Assembly (NCBI RefSeq): GCF_958298935.1
Contig: NC_084924.1
Location: forward strand, 26,881,819-26,945,818
Length of the DNA stretch: 64,000 nt
Direction of reading: 5' to 3'
DNA from: Phragmites australis
Lineage: Eukaryota > Streptophyta > Magnoliopsida > Poales > Poaceae
Shown here: positions 10,378-20,738 of the stretch, one piece after another
Layout: each line of letters begins with the position of its first letter
Position numbering within the stretch: position 1 is the first letter of the stretch
Position numbers and translations under genes: made by a program
The notes under the pieces: model-generated
The model's input: the letters and a program-made list of their open reading frames with translations, nothing else
Told to the model about the DNA's origin: nothing
Database searches by the model: none

Positions 10378-12231
10378 ATGGCTCCTGCGAAATCCGGGGA
10401 AAGGGCGAGCAGCTTCGCCATGGCCTGCAGCCTCCTCAGCCGCTACGTCAGGGAGAACGGCGCCGCCGCCGGCGAGCTCGGCCTCGGCATCAGAGGTGAG
10501 CCCTGTTTTCCTGAATCCTAAGGGAAAGTTGGGATCTTGAGGAGCTGGGTCTGTTTTATATTTCTGTTGGGAGTTTAGAACTGTCTGCTGGGGAAAAGTT
10601 GTAAATCTGGGCTCGATGATTTTGAGGTGCTCCCGTAGTCGGCTTGTGTTAGATCTGGGCCCAAAGATTTCATTTTGGAAGCAAAAAACCCACTTTCGTG
10701 TGATATCGATTAAGAATCCTGGCGTCAGTTCTAACGTCTCGAATCTGACAGCTTCTTGTCCGTTTCCGGACAGCCAACCTGAAAATTTTGATGTGGTGAA
10801 TGGTTGCTCAAGAAGTGCACTCTTCTGGTTTCAGCTGAAGCCGATGTGCAGAGGACGCCGGCAGACGGGGACAAGGGAGCGGCGAGGAAGGAGGCCATGG
10901 ATCTTTTCCCCCAGAACGCCGGGTTCGGCTCCGAGGCCGCCGTCCAGGAGGGCCCTGATGCAAGGTACTGGACGAAACAAAGACCTCTCGATTCCATTAG
11001 ATTTCTTTTAAGAGCAGTTCTTGTTCATACATAGTACTGTTGTAGCTACTTAGTTGACTTAGCAAACAAAATAGACAAACTATTGTAAGGAGGAGGAGCT
11101 CTTGGCTGACCAGATCTTATTCCAAGGAGCTGTGATTTCGGTTCATGGCTCTAATTATTTGTATGATGTGGATGAATCATTTATTGCAGTGTGGAGATCT
11201 GTGTCTACAGAAAAAAAAATCGATGATAAATATGTGTCATGCTTGTTTTTGAACTTATGATCTGAAACTGAATGTTTTAAGAGTATTGTTCTTTGGGCAT
11301 GCTAGGTTTGCAAGCCACACTTAGCCAAACAGTTTATGGCAAAAGTGTGGCAGGCCACAGTTTCTATACCAAACTTCCTTGTTATGAAGTAGATGTAGAG
11401 CACCGTACCTAGAAATTCATTGTTGATAAATATGGACCAGGCTAGTTCTTGAACTGGATGATCTGAAACTTAAAAATTTAATTCATAGAAGTTGTTCTTC
11501 TGTATAAGTTGGCTACCTTTTAGACTGAAGATGGTAAATGACTGTCAAACAAAATTTGTGGGTTGCATGAACTTGGACTCAATGCTTTGTCGCCTCATGA
11601 TTCTCAGGGAGCAAGAGAAGCGCCAGCTGACTATCTTCTACGGCGGGAAGGTCCTCGTGTTCAATGACTTCCCTGCTGAGAAGGCAAAGGACCTGATGCA
11701 GCTGGCCAGCAAGGGTACATCGGCAGCTCAGAACTCTGGCTTGCTGCCATCCTCCACAACTGCAACCGTTACTGACAGCACTAAGGTCACATCCCTGCCA
11801 GCCCAACCTAATGCTGTGATCAATTCCCAGAAGAATGCAGCAGGTAACTAGCCCACCCCATGTTAATATGCATGTAACACCTGAAAGATTAATTTCTGTC
11901 TTGCTCATTGGTCCTAAAATGTATGTGCTGCAGATATTCCCCAGGCTCCGAAGGCGTCTCTTCGCCGGTTCCTCGAGAAGAGAAAGGATCGGTAGGTCAC
12001 TCTTAGCTCTTGCTGTCAGGATGACACTAATGTGGTCAAATTGTACAACTCTTGGATGATCTAATTTGTGCTATTCCCTGTTTCAGCCTTAGTGCAACAG
12101 CACCATATCAAGGTTCCCCTTCAGATGCTACACCTGTTAAGAAGGAGACTCCGGAGAGTCAGCCATGGCTCGGTTTAGGACCTCAGATCGCCAATCCTGA
12201 CCTGAGCTTACGCCAGGAATGCAACCAATGA
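10378..12231 (+). CDS. JAZ/TIFY11-type jasmonate repressor, five exons
   Basis: Jasmonate ZIM-domain protein: a nuclear repressor that binds MYC2-type bHLH activators, recruits co-repressors, and is degraded through COI1 when jasmonoyl-isoleucine is present. Exons inferred from GT-AG sites and frame: 10378-10495, 10835-10964, 11608-11843, 11934-11991, 12087-12231, giving 228 residues. The N-terminal block [17 protein letters not shown] (11-27) resembles the extra MYC-interacting region of JAZ1/JAZ10-type proteins. The ZIM domain spans ~87-116 with TIFYGG at 91-96. The Jas motif spans ~162-189 ([18 protein letters not shown], then LSATAPYQ) and is split by intron 4. The C-terminus carries DLSLR, a weak EAR-like motif. 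The degron reads IPQAPK where the canonical form is LPIAR(R/K), so COI1 binding may be reduced. The ATG at 10378 fits the family's N-terminus; an upstream in-frame extension does not. Assignment to the TIFY11 group is by similarity from memory. Confidence 0.92.
11992..12086 (+). other. Jas intron with in-frame stop at its first codon
   Basis: Intron 4 of the JAZ gene separates KRKDR from LSATAPYQ in the Jas motif. If it is retained, the reading frame goes GAT CGG TAG, so translation stops at 11993-11995, giving a 181-residue protein with the core Jas helix but without the X5-PY end. Retention of the equivalent Jas intron is an established source of jasmonate-resistant, dominant JAZ repressors in other plants. 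Confidence 0.8.
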
Positions 12232-13780
12232 TCAGATCAGCAATTCAGTATTGCCATCTTCAAATCTGCGATACACCTGTGGTCAGAGGACTGGATTATA
12301 GATATTCTTACTAGTCATGTACCAAGTGTTTTGTGTTACTCCCATGATTCCATTATGTGATGCTTTTCGCTTGGATACATAGGTTTGGATGTAAAGGAAG
12401 TAGCTGATGTCGAACATGATTACTAGTGTTGGGACAGGCTTGGCTGATTAACCCATGGCAGCTTGCCCCAAACTGCCGTGGTAGAAAGGAGAAAAACTGT
12501 AGTAGTTGCCAGAACTCGTTCGTATTTTCGGAAACTTTGGTGTCGTTTGGCTTTGGCATTGCTGTGTACAAAGCTAGTTGTTGTAACAGATACAGGCCGT
12601 ACAATTATTTCGTTTCTGCTATCCTGGTGATTCATAGACAAAGGAAAGATAAAACCACAAAAGAAAAGGTGGGCCAGACCGACTTAAGCTCACCTGAGGT
12701 TCTAGCGGAAGAGGGATTGAATGCAAAGAAAGCCTCTGTTTAGCCATATTCTGAAGGTGAAGTTAGGCCAACAAAGCATATTGTTGTCGCACCCATATTC
12801 GCTTTATTTAGCATTTAGGAGATGTTTGGCTCGAATACACCTACTACCCTTCAATGCTTAACGCCCCTGTTTGGGATGCAGAAATTCTATGTGCTGTTCG
12901 TCTGAGAACTATACTTTTTTGTTATGAATTTTTAACAAGAATCTCTTGCGCCGCAAACAGGGAGGAAAGGGAATGTCTGAACACCAGACGCACACTGGCC
13001 CAAACAAAGCAAAACGCGTTCGCTGCGAGAGGCGCGATTGCTTGACTGCTGCAACTACAACGCACGCAACTGCATTACTGTGTTCCATGAAAAACCTGCA
13101 TGTTTTTCATTTCCCTTGCGCTGTGTTCTCCAAAGCAGATATTCGGATCAGATCCACATCAGATCCAAAGCAGACGAATCCATGGGCGGTTTGAGATGAG
13201 CCGTGGAATCGGTTCATTTTTTGTTATAATGACATGTTAAGAAAAGACTCGCCATTCTATTGATTTTATTTTTTAAGAAAAAAGGAAGAGTGGGAAAAGA
13301 AAGGAAAATGTCCCCGTTGTGGATCATGGCCGGGCACGCAAAAGCAGCTCACCCACGGAATCTTGCACATCCATTTCACAGCATGCTATGATTTGGACGA
13401 CCGTTTGCATTCACGGATAGGAATTGCTGCTGCCCGTGATTTGGGTTGTGATTTCTAGGCACTGAGCTGAGCCCTGAGCCACAGATTTTACTTAAGCTAG
13501 GCCTGATATTGTTGGGCTAACAGGCCCATCAAGTGCTGCTCATGGACAGCTTCGGATCGGGATGGGCTATGATGCATAGTGGGACTGTGGGAGATTCTAT
13601 GTTGGAGCAACGGAGCAACAAGTGGGAGATTGGAGTCCAACGGCAAGGAAGAATGTGTCACGGACACTGTGGACTGGGCTGCAGCGGGTCGTGTGGCCCA
13701 GCTGGCTGGTGTGGGCATATATGCGTGAGGCATCGCCAACAGGGGCATCCAAGAATACTACCAGAACAGTCTCCTTTAGT
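12232..13780. other. JAZ 3' flank and intergenic DNA
   Basis: The first few hundred bases probably contain the JAZ 3' untranslated region; no clear polyadenylation site could be fixed. From about 12650 onward I see no gene. Short open frames near 13500-13830 overlap on both strands and have no recognisable domain. Confidence 0.5.
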
Positions 13781-13945
13781 GGGTTCATTCAAGTAAAAAG
13801 AGAGAAGAATGGAGGTAAGGACGGGATATGAAATTTCCGCTCTAACTTTTAGTAAGTTACAAATATTACAAAGAGATTTTTGGGTCTTTACATGAGTTGT
13901 TTTTCTACGTGGACTTCTTTGTCATTCTTAGCCTTTCCCTCAACA
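13781..13945 (+). repeat. LTR-like terminal fragment, left copy
   Basis: This 165-bp stretch is a diverged direct copy of 19297-19500. It shares GGGTTCATTC, AGAGAGAAGA, ACAAATATTACAAAGAGA and TTCTTTG, and both copies end in CAACA. It is about 40 bp shorter, with a gap after the AGAGAGAAG block. After it come CCAAAAACCCAGTAGGAAAAA-type sequences, as often seen just inside grass LTR elements. It is probably the 3' part of a truncated left LTR. Confidence 0.6.
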
Positions 13946-14439
13946 GTAACTCATCAACTGTAAGTTCCGATGGGATAACATAGCGAATAGCTATAACTAG
14001 GAAAGGGTCTAGGTTTATTGCCGACAAGTATGCCTTGCTAAAACTCTATCCCAAAAACCCAGTAGGAAAAAAGGTATGGGGAAAAACCGCATACATGTCG
14101 CATGTTCTTTCTTTACATGATTGCTATAGCTAGATACTCTTATAACAACCCAAGTCAAAGGTAGATCTCCGACCTCGACGAAGGAGGTCTTAGCGAAGGC
14201 TATCTACGAGGCTTCGGTAGGCACGGCTTCGACGTAGCCGATGAAGCGGAGGTCAACGGCTGCTGCTGTGGCATGGAGGTCGAGGGCTGCTGTCGCAGCT
14301 CACCGAAGTCGATGATGTTCACGCGACTCCGCTCACGTGCTCTGGCCAAACTCTTGGGACCTAGGACATGACTGTAACCCGGGTACCCCCGTAGCCCCTC
14401 TTGACCGGTGTTCGTGAGTGGTGAAGGATGTCACATGGT

Positions 14440-15550
14440 CAACGTAGTCGAAGTCGATGTATTCGTCGTGACCAAAGCCTCTCTGGTCGATGTAGTTGGA
14501 GTCAGCGGAGGCGTAAGCGTCGGAGCCGAAGCTCCTCTGGTCGACGTAGTTGGAGTCGGCGGAGGCGTAAGCGTCGCAGCTAAAGCTCCTCTGGTTGACA
14601 GAGGCGAAGTCGACGTGGCTGTATCCCCTCTGACCGTCGTAGTCGATGCGGTCGAAGCCTCTCTGGTCGACATAGGCAAAGTCGACGTAGCCGAAGCCCC
14701 TCTGGCCGACGTAGTTGAAGTTGACGGAGGTGTATTCGATGTGGCCAAAGCCCCTCTGTTCAATGTAGTTGATGCGGCCGAAGCATCCCTGGTCGAGGGT
14801 CGTTGTCGCCTTCGCCTTCGACATAGTCAAAGTCAACGGAGGTGAAGTCAACGTGGCCAAAGCCCCTCTGGCCAATGTAGTCGAAGTCGACAGAGGTGTA
14901 GTCGATGTGGCTGAAGTCTCTCTGGTCGACGTAGTCAGAGTCGACGGAGGTGTAGGCGTCGTGGCCAAAGCTCCCCTGGTCGACGTAGTCGAATTCGATG
15001 GAGGCGAAGTCGACGTGGCCAAAGCTCCTCTAGATGACGTCAAAGTTGAAGGTGATGACAACCTCGTCTGGATCGTCATCGAAGGTGAAGGCGACAGCGA
15101 CCCTCTTTGGGTCGATGCTAAAGCTAAAGGTGAGGAATGACTCCGTCCAAGTCGCTGCCGATGCTGAAGTTGATGATGACTATATCTTGAGTCGATGTCG
15201 AAGGTGCCAACATAGTCAAAGAAGATGGAGCCATCTGAAAAGGCCCCCCATCATCATTGAAGTCGATGAGGATGGAGTCGTTTGTCGAAGCCCCTCCGTC
15301 GACACTCGTAGTCAACAGAGGCATAATTGTTTCTGCCGTAGTCGTCGGCCGAAGCCCCCTTGGTCAACATAGTTGGAGTCAACAAAGGTGTAGTCATTGC
15401 GGCCATAGACATTTACCGAAGCCCCCCTGATCGACGTAGTCGAAGTCGATGAAGGCGTAGTCGTTGCGGCTGTAGTCGTCCGCTGAAGTCCCCTTGGACG
15501 ACGTAGTTGTCGATGTGGCCAAAGTGGACGTGGCCAAAGGCCCCTCTAGT
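14440..15550. repeat. Minisatellite, 54/39/33-bp units
   Basis: The marker CTCTGG recurs at 14481, 14535, 14589, (14628), 14661, 14700, 14754, 14866, 14920, 14974 and 15028. Spacings are mostly 54 bp, with 39 and 33 bp variants; the core reads GTCGACGTAGTCGAAGTCG. The array decays toward 15550. Most spacings are multiples of three, which keeps several frames open on both strands, but one 112-bp step (14754 to 14866) breaks the phase. Confidence 0.85.
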
Positions 15551-16044
15551 CGAAGTAGATGGGGGTGAGGCCATAGAGGACTCCATCCGAAGTCTCATTG
15601 ACGTTGTCAAAGCCCAAGGTGAGGGTGTCACTCTGAGTCAATGCCGATGCCGAAGGTGATGACGAGTCGATGTCGAAGGTGCCAACATGGCCCAAGTAGT
15701 AGCCACTATCGATGAAGGTGATCGGCAATGCACCATGTACAAAAGGATCTTCGGTTTCTTGGAACGTAAAGGGTTGTGTCTTCAAGACTTTCTATCTGAG
15801 ATCCGAGTGGAGTGTTGCCTTTACCTGAAGCTGAGCAGTATCTCAGTCCTCTTTGTTGGGCCTTTTCCCACCTTTTAAGTCGATTGGTGTGCCGTCTTTA
15901 CCTAAGGACTAGCGGCACTTCAACTTCCTGTCATGTAGGACAATAGGTGCTTCGCACACCTTTCTAGAGATGAAATACACATTACAATCAATGTATGTTC
16001 AGTATGTGGACATGAAGAATAAATACTTAAATACATTAATGTAA

Positions 16045-16575
16045 TCCGAAGGTCTCTTTTGCCTTCAGTGTGGGGGTAGACACCCTTAGCCCCTTTCTTT
16101 TGTTTTAAGTTGAGAGGTGTGCTTCCTTTGTTTAAGGTCAAGCATCACTTCAGCTTTTTGTTCCCGAATGTCTCATTTGCCTTCGATGCGGGGGCAGACA
16201 CTCTTAGCCCACGTCTTTTGTTTTAAGTCGAGAGGTGCGCTACCTTTGTTTTAAGGTCAAGAAGCACTTTGGATTTTTGTTCCTGAAGGTATCTTTTTCC
16301 TTCGGTATGGGGGCAGACACTCTTAACCCCTGTCTTTTTTTTAAGTCGAGAGTTGCGCTGCCTTTGTTTTAAGGTCAATCAGCACTTCAATTTTTTGTTC
16401 CCTAAGGTCTCTTTTGCCTTCGGTGCAAGGGCAGACACTTTTAGCCCCCGTCTTATGTTTTAAATCGAGAGATGCGTTGCCTTTATTTTAAAGTCAAGCA
16501 GCACTTCGGCTTTTTGTTCCCAATCATTTCTTTTGCCTTCGGCGTGGGGGTAGATACTCTTAGCCCTCGTATTTT
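16045..16575. repeat. 118-119-bp tandem array, about five copies
   Basis: The marker GCCTTC within CTTTTGCCTTCGGTG occurs at 16061, 16179, 16298 (TCCTTC), 16416 and 16535. Each unit contains GGGGGCAGACACTCTTAGCCC, then TTTTAAGTCGAGAGG, CCTTTGTTTTAAGGTCAAG and a GCACTTC-TTTTTGTTCC end. A diverged extra unit precedes the array near 15850-15950. No coding content. Confidence 0.9.
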
Positions 16576-16589
16576 ATGCATGTGTTAAA

Positions 16590-18330
16590 TAGATGCAGAA
16601 AAAGTACAATCGAAGAGTAAATGTTTTGGCATAATGATAAATGTAGCAGTGAAGGATAAAACCTTTGGTATATGATGGATAAGCCACATCCTACGAAGAT
16701 TAAAAAATCGTGTATATATGAGAAATAACAGCTTTCTCATGCGAAGGCTTAAACCTGTGCATGATGAATAAATATTCCGTCGCACGAAAGGTGAGGACCT
16801 GTATACATAACGAAGAGGTGCTTCGATGCATGTAAATAACGCAAGAGCCATAAATATTAGCACCTCGACAACTATGTGAAGGTTAAAACCTGTGTATGAG
16901 GAATAAATATTCCCTCGAGCAAAGGGTAAGAATCTGCATATGTGTAAAACAAACGCTTCAATGCATTTATGTAATAAGTATATAGAAGATAATGCTTCGA
17001 CATTCATGTGAAGAATATGTACTTCGGCGCAAATGTAACGAGAGCACGTGAAAAATAAAAGCTTCGCCATATGAGCGAAGGGTAAACATTTTGATGCATA
17101 TGTAATGCAAGCGTATGAAGAACAATTGCTTCGCACGTGCGGAGGGTAAGAATATTTGCTTTGATGCACATGAGTAATCCATGCGTAAAGAAAATAAGTA
17201 CTTCACCTATTGTGGAAGGGATAAATGCTTCAATGCATATGTTATGCGAGCATTCCAAAAATTAAACATACGCGAAGAATAAATATCTGGATGCACTTAT
17301 GCAAAATGTGCAAAGCGTCTGCATTCCCGAGTGATGATGCTATGTACATATGAAAAGTATGGGTTTCATCGCAAATGAGTAATGAAAATATTCACGCATT
17401 TGAAGCGTATATATGCGCGAAGTATGCCTTCATGCAAATGCAAAAAAAATAAATACTTCGACATGTAAACGCGATGTATTATGCATAAATGCTCCAGTGT
17501 AATGACGCAGTTTATGTGTGCAGAGATGTATGCATAAACTCTTTGGCATTCATGCGAGGGACAAGTACTTTGGTACTCCTCGAGATATTCTTTGTCATAT
17601 AGAAAATAAAACACATAGGAAGAGTAGACGCTTCGCCACATTGAAGCATGAAAACTCCCTTATACAAGGGATAAAGACCTACGTGAAAGGAACAAACTCC
17701 TAAGCAAAGGGTAAAACCCTATACGAGGGGTCAAAAACTGCAAGCGAGGAATGAAGTCCCTCAAGCGAAGGGTAGGAACCTGCACATCAATGCAATCCAC
17801 GATAGTGATGGCTTCGGCGCATATGCAATTTTCACGAATGAAAAAGACCGCTTCGGGAATGAGCAAAGCGTAAGAGGTTCGGTACATTCACGGTAAAAAA
17901 AATGCAAAGAGCAAACACTTTGGTGAAGAATTAAATTCGTGCATGTTATGAAAACACTCAAATACAAAAAGGAGTTCTCGACGCAAACAGTGAGCAAAGC
18001 GAGTAATTTGACAGGCGGGAACGCAAACGAGCGAAGATACACTTTGTTATACTAATGCAATGCACACATAATGCAGACCCACAAAAATTTAGCGCTTCAA
18101 TGCGTGAATGACATGCATGCATATGCAAAGAAGTGCTTCGACGGTTCATATAGTGTTTGCATGCGAATCGTTCACTGCAAAGATAACAAGTGTATGGAAT
18201 AAATGTTATGAAGTCTGAGTGCACTGCGAGCACACGAAGTGTTAATAATTTGGCGTGTATGCAAGGCAAGTGCTAAAAAATTAAATACCTTGTCCTACAA
18301 ACATAATGCACGCATGCGAAAATTAAATGT
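16590..18330. repeat. Degenerate array with GCTTC/ATGCAT motifs
   Basis: Irregular repeats of about 60-90 bp with GCTTC(A/G)-ATGCATATG, AATAAATA and CGAAGGGTAA recur throughout. Both strands show scattered open frames, but these share only the low-complexity pattern of the repeat. No gene is recognised. Confidence 0.6.
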
Positions 18331-18828
18331 GCACGAAGCTGGATAGCGCCGAGAAACTGGAGCTAGCTGTGCCCCGCTCGTAGGTTACCGCATGCAGGGT
18401 TTACATAGCAAAAACAGTGCAAATTGCCACATGCGAGCAAATGATGACACTCCCTGGCCAATTAGCAGCAGAGCAGCCATATGTATAGAAAATCAAGACC
18501 GCTAATCGCTCAGACAGCTTTTTACATTATCTGATTGACAAGTAAATAACTCACACGAACGAATTAATAACAACATAAACAATCATACGGGCAAGTCTAC
18601 TCGTGCAGGCGCATGCTTGCCTAGCTATCCCGGCTAAACTAGCCATTATAACAAGCACATAACACGATTAAATTAGCTTCTGAGCTGGCCTGCACCTAAG
18701 GGCCAGCGCGTGAGATCAAAACGTGAAGGCACTACTTCCTGGCACAAAGTATTGTGCAGGCACGTTGACATGCATTGAAGATAGAGTCAAAAGGATAAAA
18801 TTCGCATTGCAAGACACATAAGCAATTG

Positions 18829-18880
18829 TGGTGTAGCTGTAGGACATCCCCCGCACGGTAATGACCCAAGTTCGATTCCC
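18829..18880 (+). repeat. tRNA-like (A-box/B-box) segment
   Basis: TGGTGTAGCTGTAGG (18829-18843) resembles a polymerase III A-box, and GTTCGATTCCC (18870-18880) matches the B-box consensus. They are 26 bases apart, a spacing typical of tRNAs and tRNA-derived SINEs. I could not fold a complete tRNA with a plausible anticodon arm, so this is more likely a SINE head or tRNA relic at the left edge of the CGAAGGCC-rich array. Confidence 0.4.
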
Positions 18881-19260
18881 AGCCGAAGCCCACGCCGAAG
18901 GCCTATGCCGAGCCAGCTAAAGCCCGACTGGGCCTTCGCCAGCCTGAAGGCTGGCTCGCCTCGCACACCGAAGCCCGGGCGTCCAGCAGAATGGCCTCGC
19001 CGGTCGAAGACCCACTTCGCAAGCTGAAGCCCAGCTAGGCCTCGCCAGCCGCGAGCTCGGTCCGAAGGCCTAAACGAAGGACCACTCTGGCCGAAGGCCA
19101 GTTGATGCGAAGGCCCACATGCACGTTGCGAAGGCCTAGCCTGATCCAAAGGCCCATGCGCCCTCGCGTTGTGAAATCTATCGGATCCGAAGGCTCGGTC
19201 CGAAGGCCTAAGGTTTGGTTCGAAGGCCTACTCTTTGGAACCGGATCTTTACAAACGGTC
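18881..19260. repeat. CGAAGGCC-rich short tandem array
   Basis: Repeated CGAAGCCC / CGAAGGCC / CAGCTAAAGCCC motifs at roughly 15-25-bp spacing. GC-rich compared with the array to its left. No coding content is supported. Confidence 0.7.
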
Positions 19261-19296
19261 CCAATTGTGGTGATCATTTTACGCTACAAAATCGAA

Positions 19297-19500
19297 GGGT
19301 TCATTCCATCTAAAGAGAGAAGAGTGAAGGTGGGAGGAATCAGTCCCTATCCTTAGGTCCTTTATATAGGTGAGGGAGAGAAGTGAAACTTTCTTTTGAA
19401 TCCTTGATGGAGTACAAATATTACAAAGAGAACTTCAGGTCTTTATATGAGCTGCTTTTCTATGTGGGCTTCTTTGCCAGTCTACACCTTTCCCCCAACA
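19297..19500 (+). repeat. LTR-like terminal fragment, right copy
   Basis: A 204-bp direct counterpart of 13781-13945, ending CCCCCAACA. It contains a TATA-like TTTATATAGG, consistent with an LTR promoter region. Together the pair suggests the two ends of one retroelement. Confidence 0.6.
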
Positions 19501-19534
19501 CCGAGCTCCTATCTGATTCCTTCCTAGTGTTGTC

Positions 19535-19536
<2 letters not shown>

Positions 19537-19593
<57 letters not shown>
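19537..19593. repeat. (CT)28 microsatellite
   Basis: About 57 bases of uninterrupted CT dinucleotides, just right of the LTR-like fragment. Confidence 0.95.
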
Positions 19594-19596
<3 letters not shown>

Positions 19597-19708
19597 AATC
19601 CCTCCTCTTGTACCCGGTCTTGAGTGCTTCCCTCATCTGCGTTTCACCTTCTCAAGTTGTACCCGTATTAGTGTAATTGAACTCTTGAGCAATACGTACC
19701 TCTATTGC

Positions 19709-20415
19709 CAGGGGCGGACCCACCACGATGGAAGGGTATTTAGCTCAATATTTAACTTTTTTAGCAAAAAAATGAGTATATAGTAGCTATAATACGTATA
19801 TATATCTCTAGTTTGACCAACTTGCTTGGTTATTGCTTCCATCCATTAGACCATCTAGAAAAATGTGAGCCCAAGCTATCATCCATCCTCCACTCAGCTC
19901 ATTAACTGGAAAGAGCCCACCTTCTCATACCATAGCAGCAAGCATCAGGAGCCCATGATCTCCATACCGTGACTACCTAGTTTGGCAGTCAGCACCTCTC
20001 TTGCTCGATCTCTCGCCTTTCTCTATCTCGCTCTCTGGCTCTCTTCCCAATCCCCCAAATCGACAAAACCCTAGCACGCAGGAGCACTAGAGCAGCACGT
20101 GAGAACGGTGTACGGCGAGCGGCCAACGAGGGAGCCCCGTCGTGTCGGTCGCCGGAGAAAGAACTACAAGAGCAGGGAGTCGAGACTGGCCACACCCACC
20201 GCGCACACCACCACACCTCAGGCCTCACCAGTCAGCACTGTGATTAAGTGAGGCTGATTTCCTTGCACATTTTTGTACATTTATTTAGTTTTGGCTTTTA
20301 AGGTTGTCTGTGTACATTTTTATTGTAAACAGTAGAGTGTTCAGCTTTGTTAAATGAAGAAAACCAGTTGGATTGAACAGTTTTTTTCAATTGTCAAATC
20401 CTGAGTCCGCTACTG
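19709..20415. mobile_element. Non-autonomous hAT transposon (707 bp)
   Basis: The ends read CAGGGGCGGACCCAC on the left and, inverted, CAGTAGCGGACTCAG on the right. This is the CAG(T/G)GGCGGA-type terminus of grass hAT elements. It is flanked by TCTATTGC (19701-19708) and TCTGTTGC (20416-20423), an 8-bp duplication with one mismatch, as expected for hAT. No transposase is present. The interior holds a GC-rich stretch with AAACCCTAG and CTCTCTCGC-like sequence (about 20000-20220) that resembles a plant gene leader and may be captured cargo. Confidence 0.85.
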
Positions 20416-20511
20416 TCTGTTGCTGGTGGAATTGGGTGTATAAGTGTTGATCGGTGCGCTTGATCGAGCGGGTACGTGACAGAATGCCAGCCTAAAGGAA
20501 GAACGCCAGCT

Positions 20512-20528
20512 CCCCCCCCCCCCCCCCC
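20512..20528. repeat. Poly-C tract
   Basis: Seventeen consecutive C residues; the length may vary with sequencing. Confidence 0.9.
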
Positions 20529-20560
20529 TCGTTAGGGATGCCAGTCTCAAGAACAAACAA

Positions 20561-20738
20561 GTTAGATTATATATACGCAGAACTGCGGACAAACCCGTTC
20601 TTTCTAGTTCTGCAGGGTAGGTCGGGGCCGCAAGTCTTAGTTTGATATACTTGTTAGATTTGGCTGCATTAGCAGACTTAACGGCCAGTCAATCAGTTCC
20701 CTTCATGTCTGTCCAGTTCTGCGTATATATAATCTAAC
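20561..20738. repeat. Perfect 25-bp inverted repeat, 128-bp loop
   Basis: 20561-20585 (starts GTTAGATTATATATACG) is the exact reverse complement of 20714-20738. Pairing continues imperfectly inward. It could be a small foldback element or a MITE, but no matching target-site duplication is obvious. Confidence 0.8.

Larger units (their letters stand above)
13946..19296 (+). mobile_element. Non-coding retroelement-like block (LARD-like)
   Basis: The block lies between two direct LTR-like fragments (13781-13945 and 19297-19500). It contains no gag, protease, integrase or reverse transcriptase that I can recognise. Instead it is built of successive tandem arrays: a 54/39/33-bp GTCGACGTAGTCGAAG-rich minisatellite, a 118-119-bp array, a long AT-richer array with recurring GCTTC-ATGCAT-ATG elements (16590-18330), and a CGAAGGCC-rich array. 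This fits a large non-autonomous retrotransposon derivative. Primer-binding site and polypurine tract were not identified, so the assignment is tentative. Confidence 0.4.

Noticed and set aside
14333..15079. A 248-codon minus-strand open frame with YVDQRGFGHDEY-like and STRGALATS-like repeats, as if coding for a repetitive protein
   Set aside because: The frame runs through the 54-bp minisatellite. The 112-bp step between 14754 and 14866 shifts the phase, so the amino-acid repeat changes pattern midway. The frame stays open only because the repeat unit lacks stops in several frames, and the plus strand is equally open.
16585..18269. Several minus-strand frames of 60-194 codons
   Set aside because: They lie within the degenerate tandem array, overlap one another, and translate only the repeat words; no domain is visible.
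18829..18880. A functional tRNA gene
   Set aside because: A-box and B-box are present, but I could not assemble acceptor and anticodon arms.
13946..19296. CRISPR-like array among the tandem repeats
   Set aside because: The repeats are contiguous or diverged, with no unique equal-length spacers, and the window is plant nuclear DNA.
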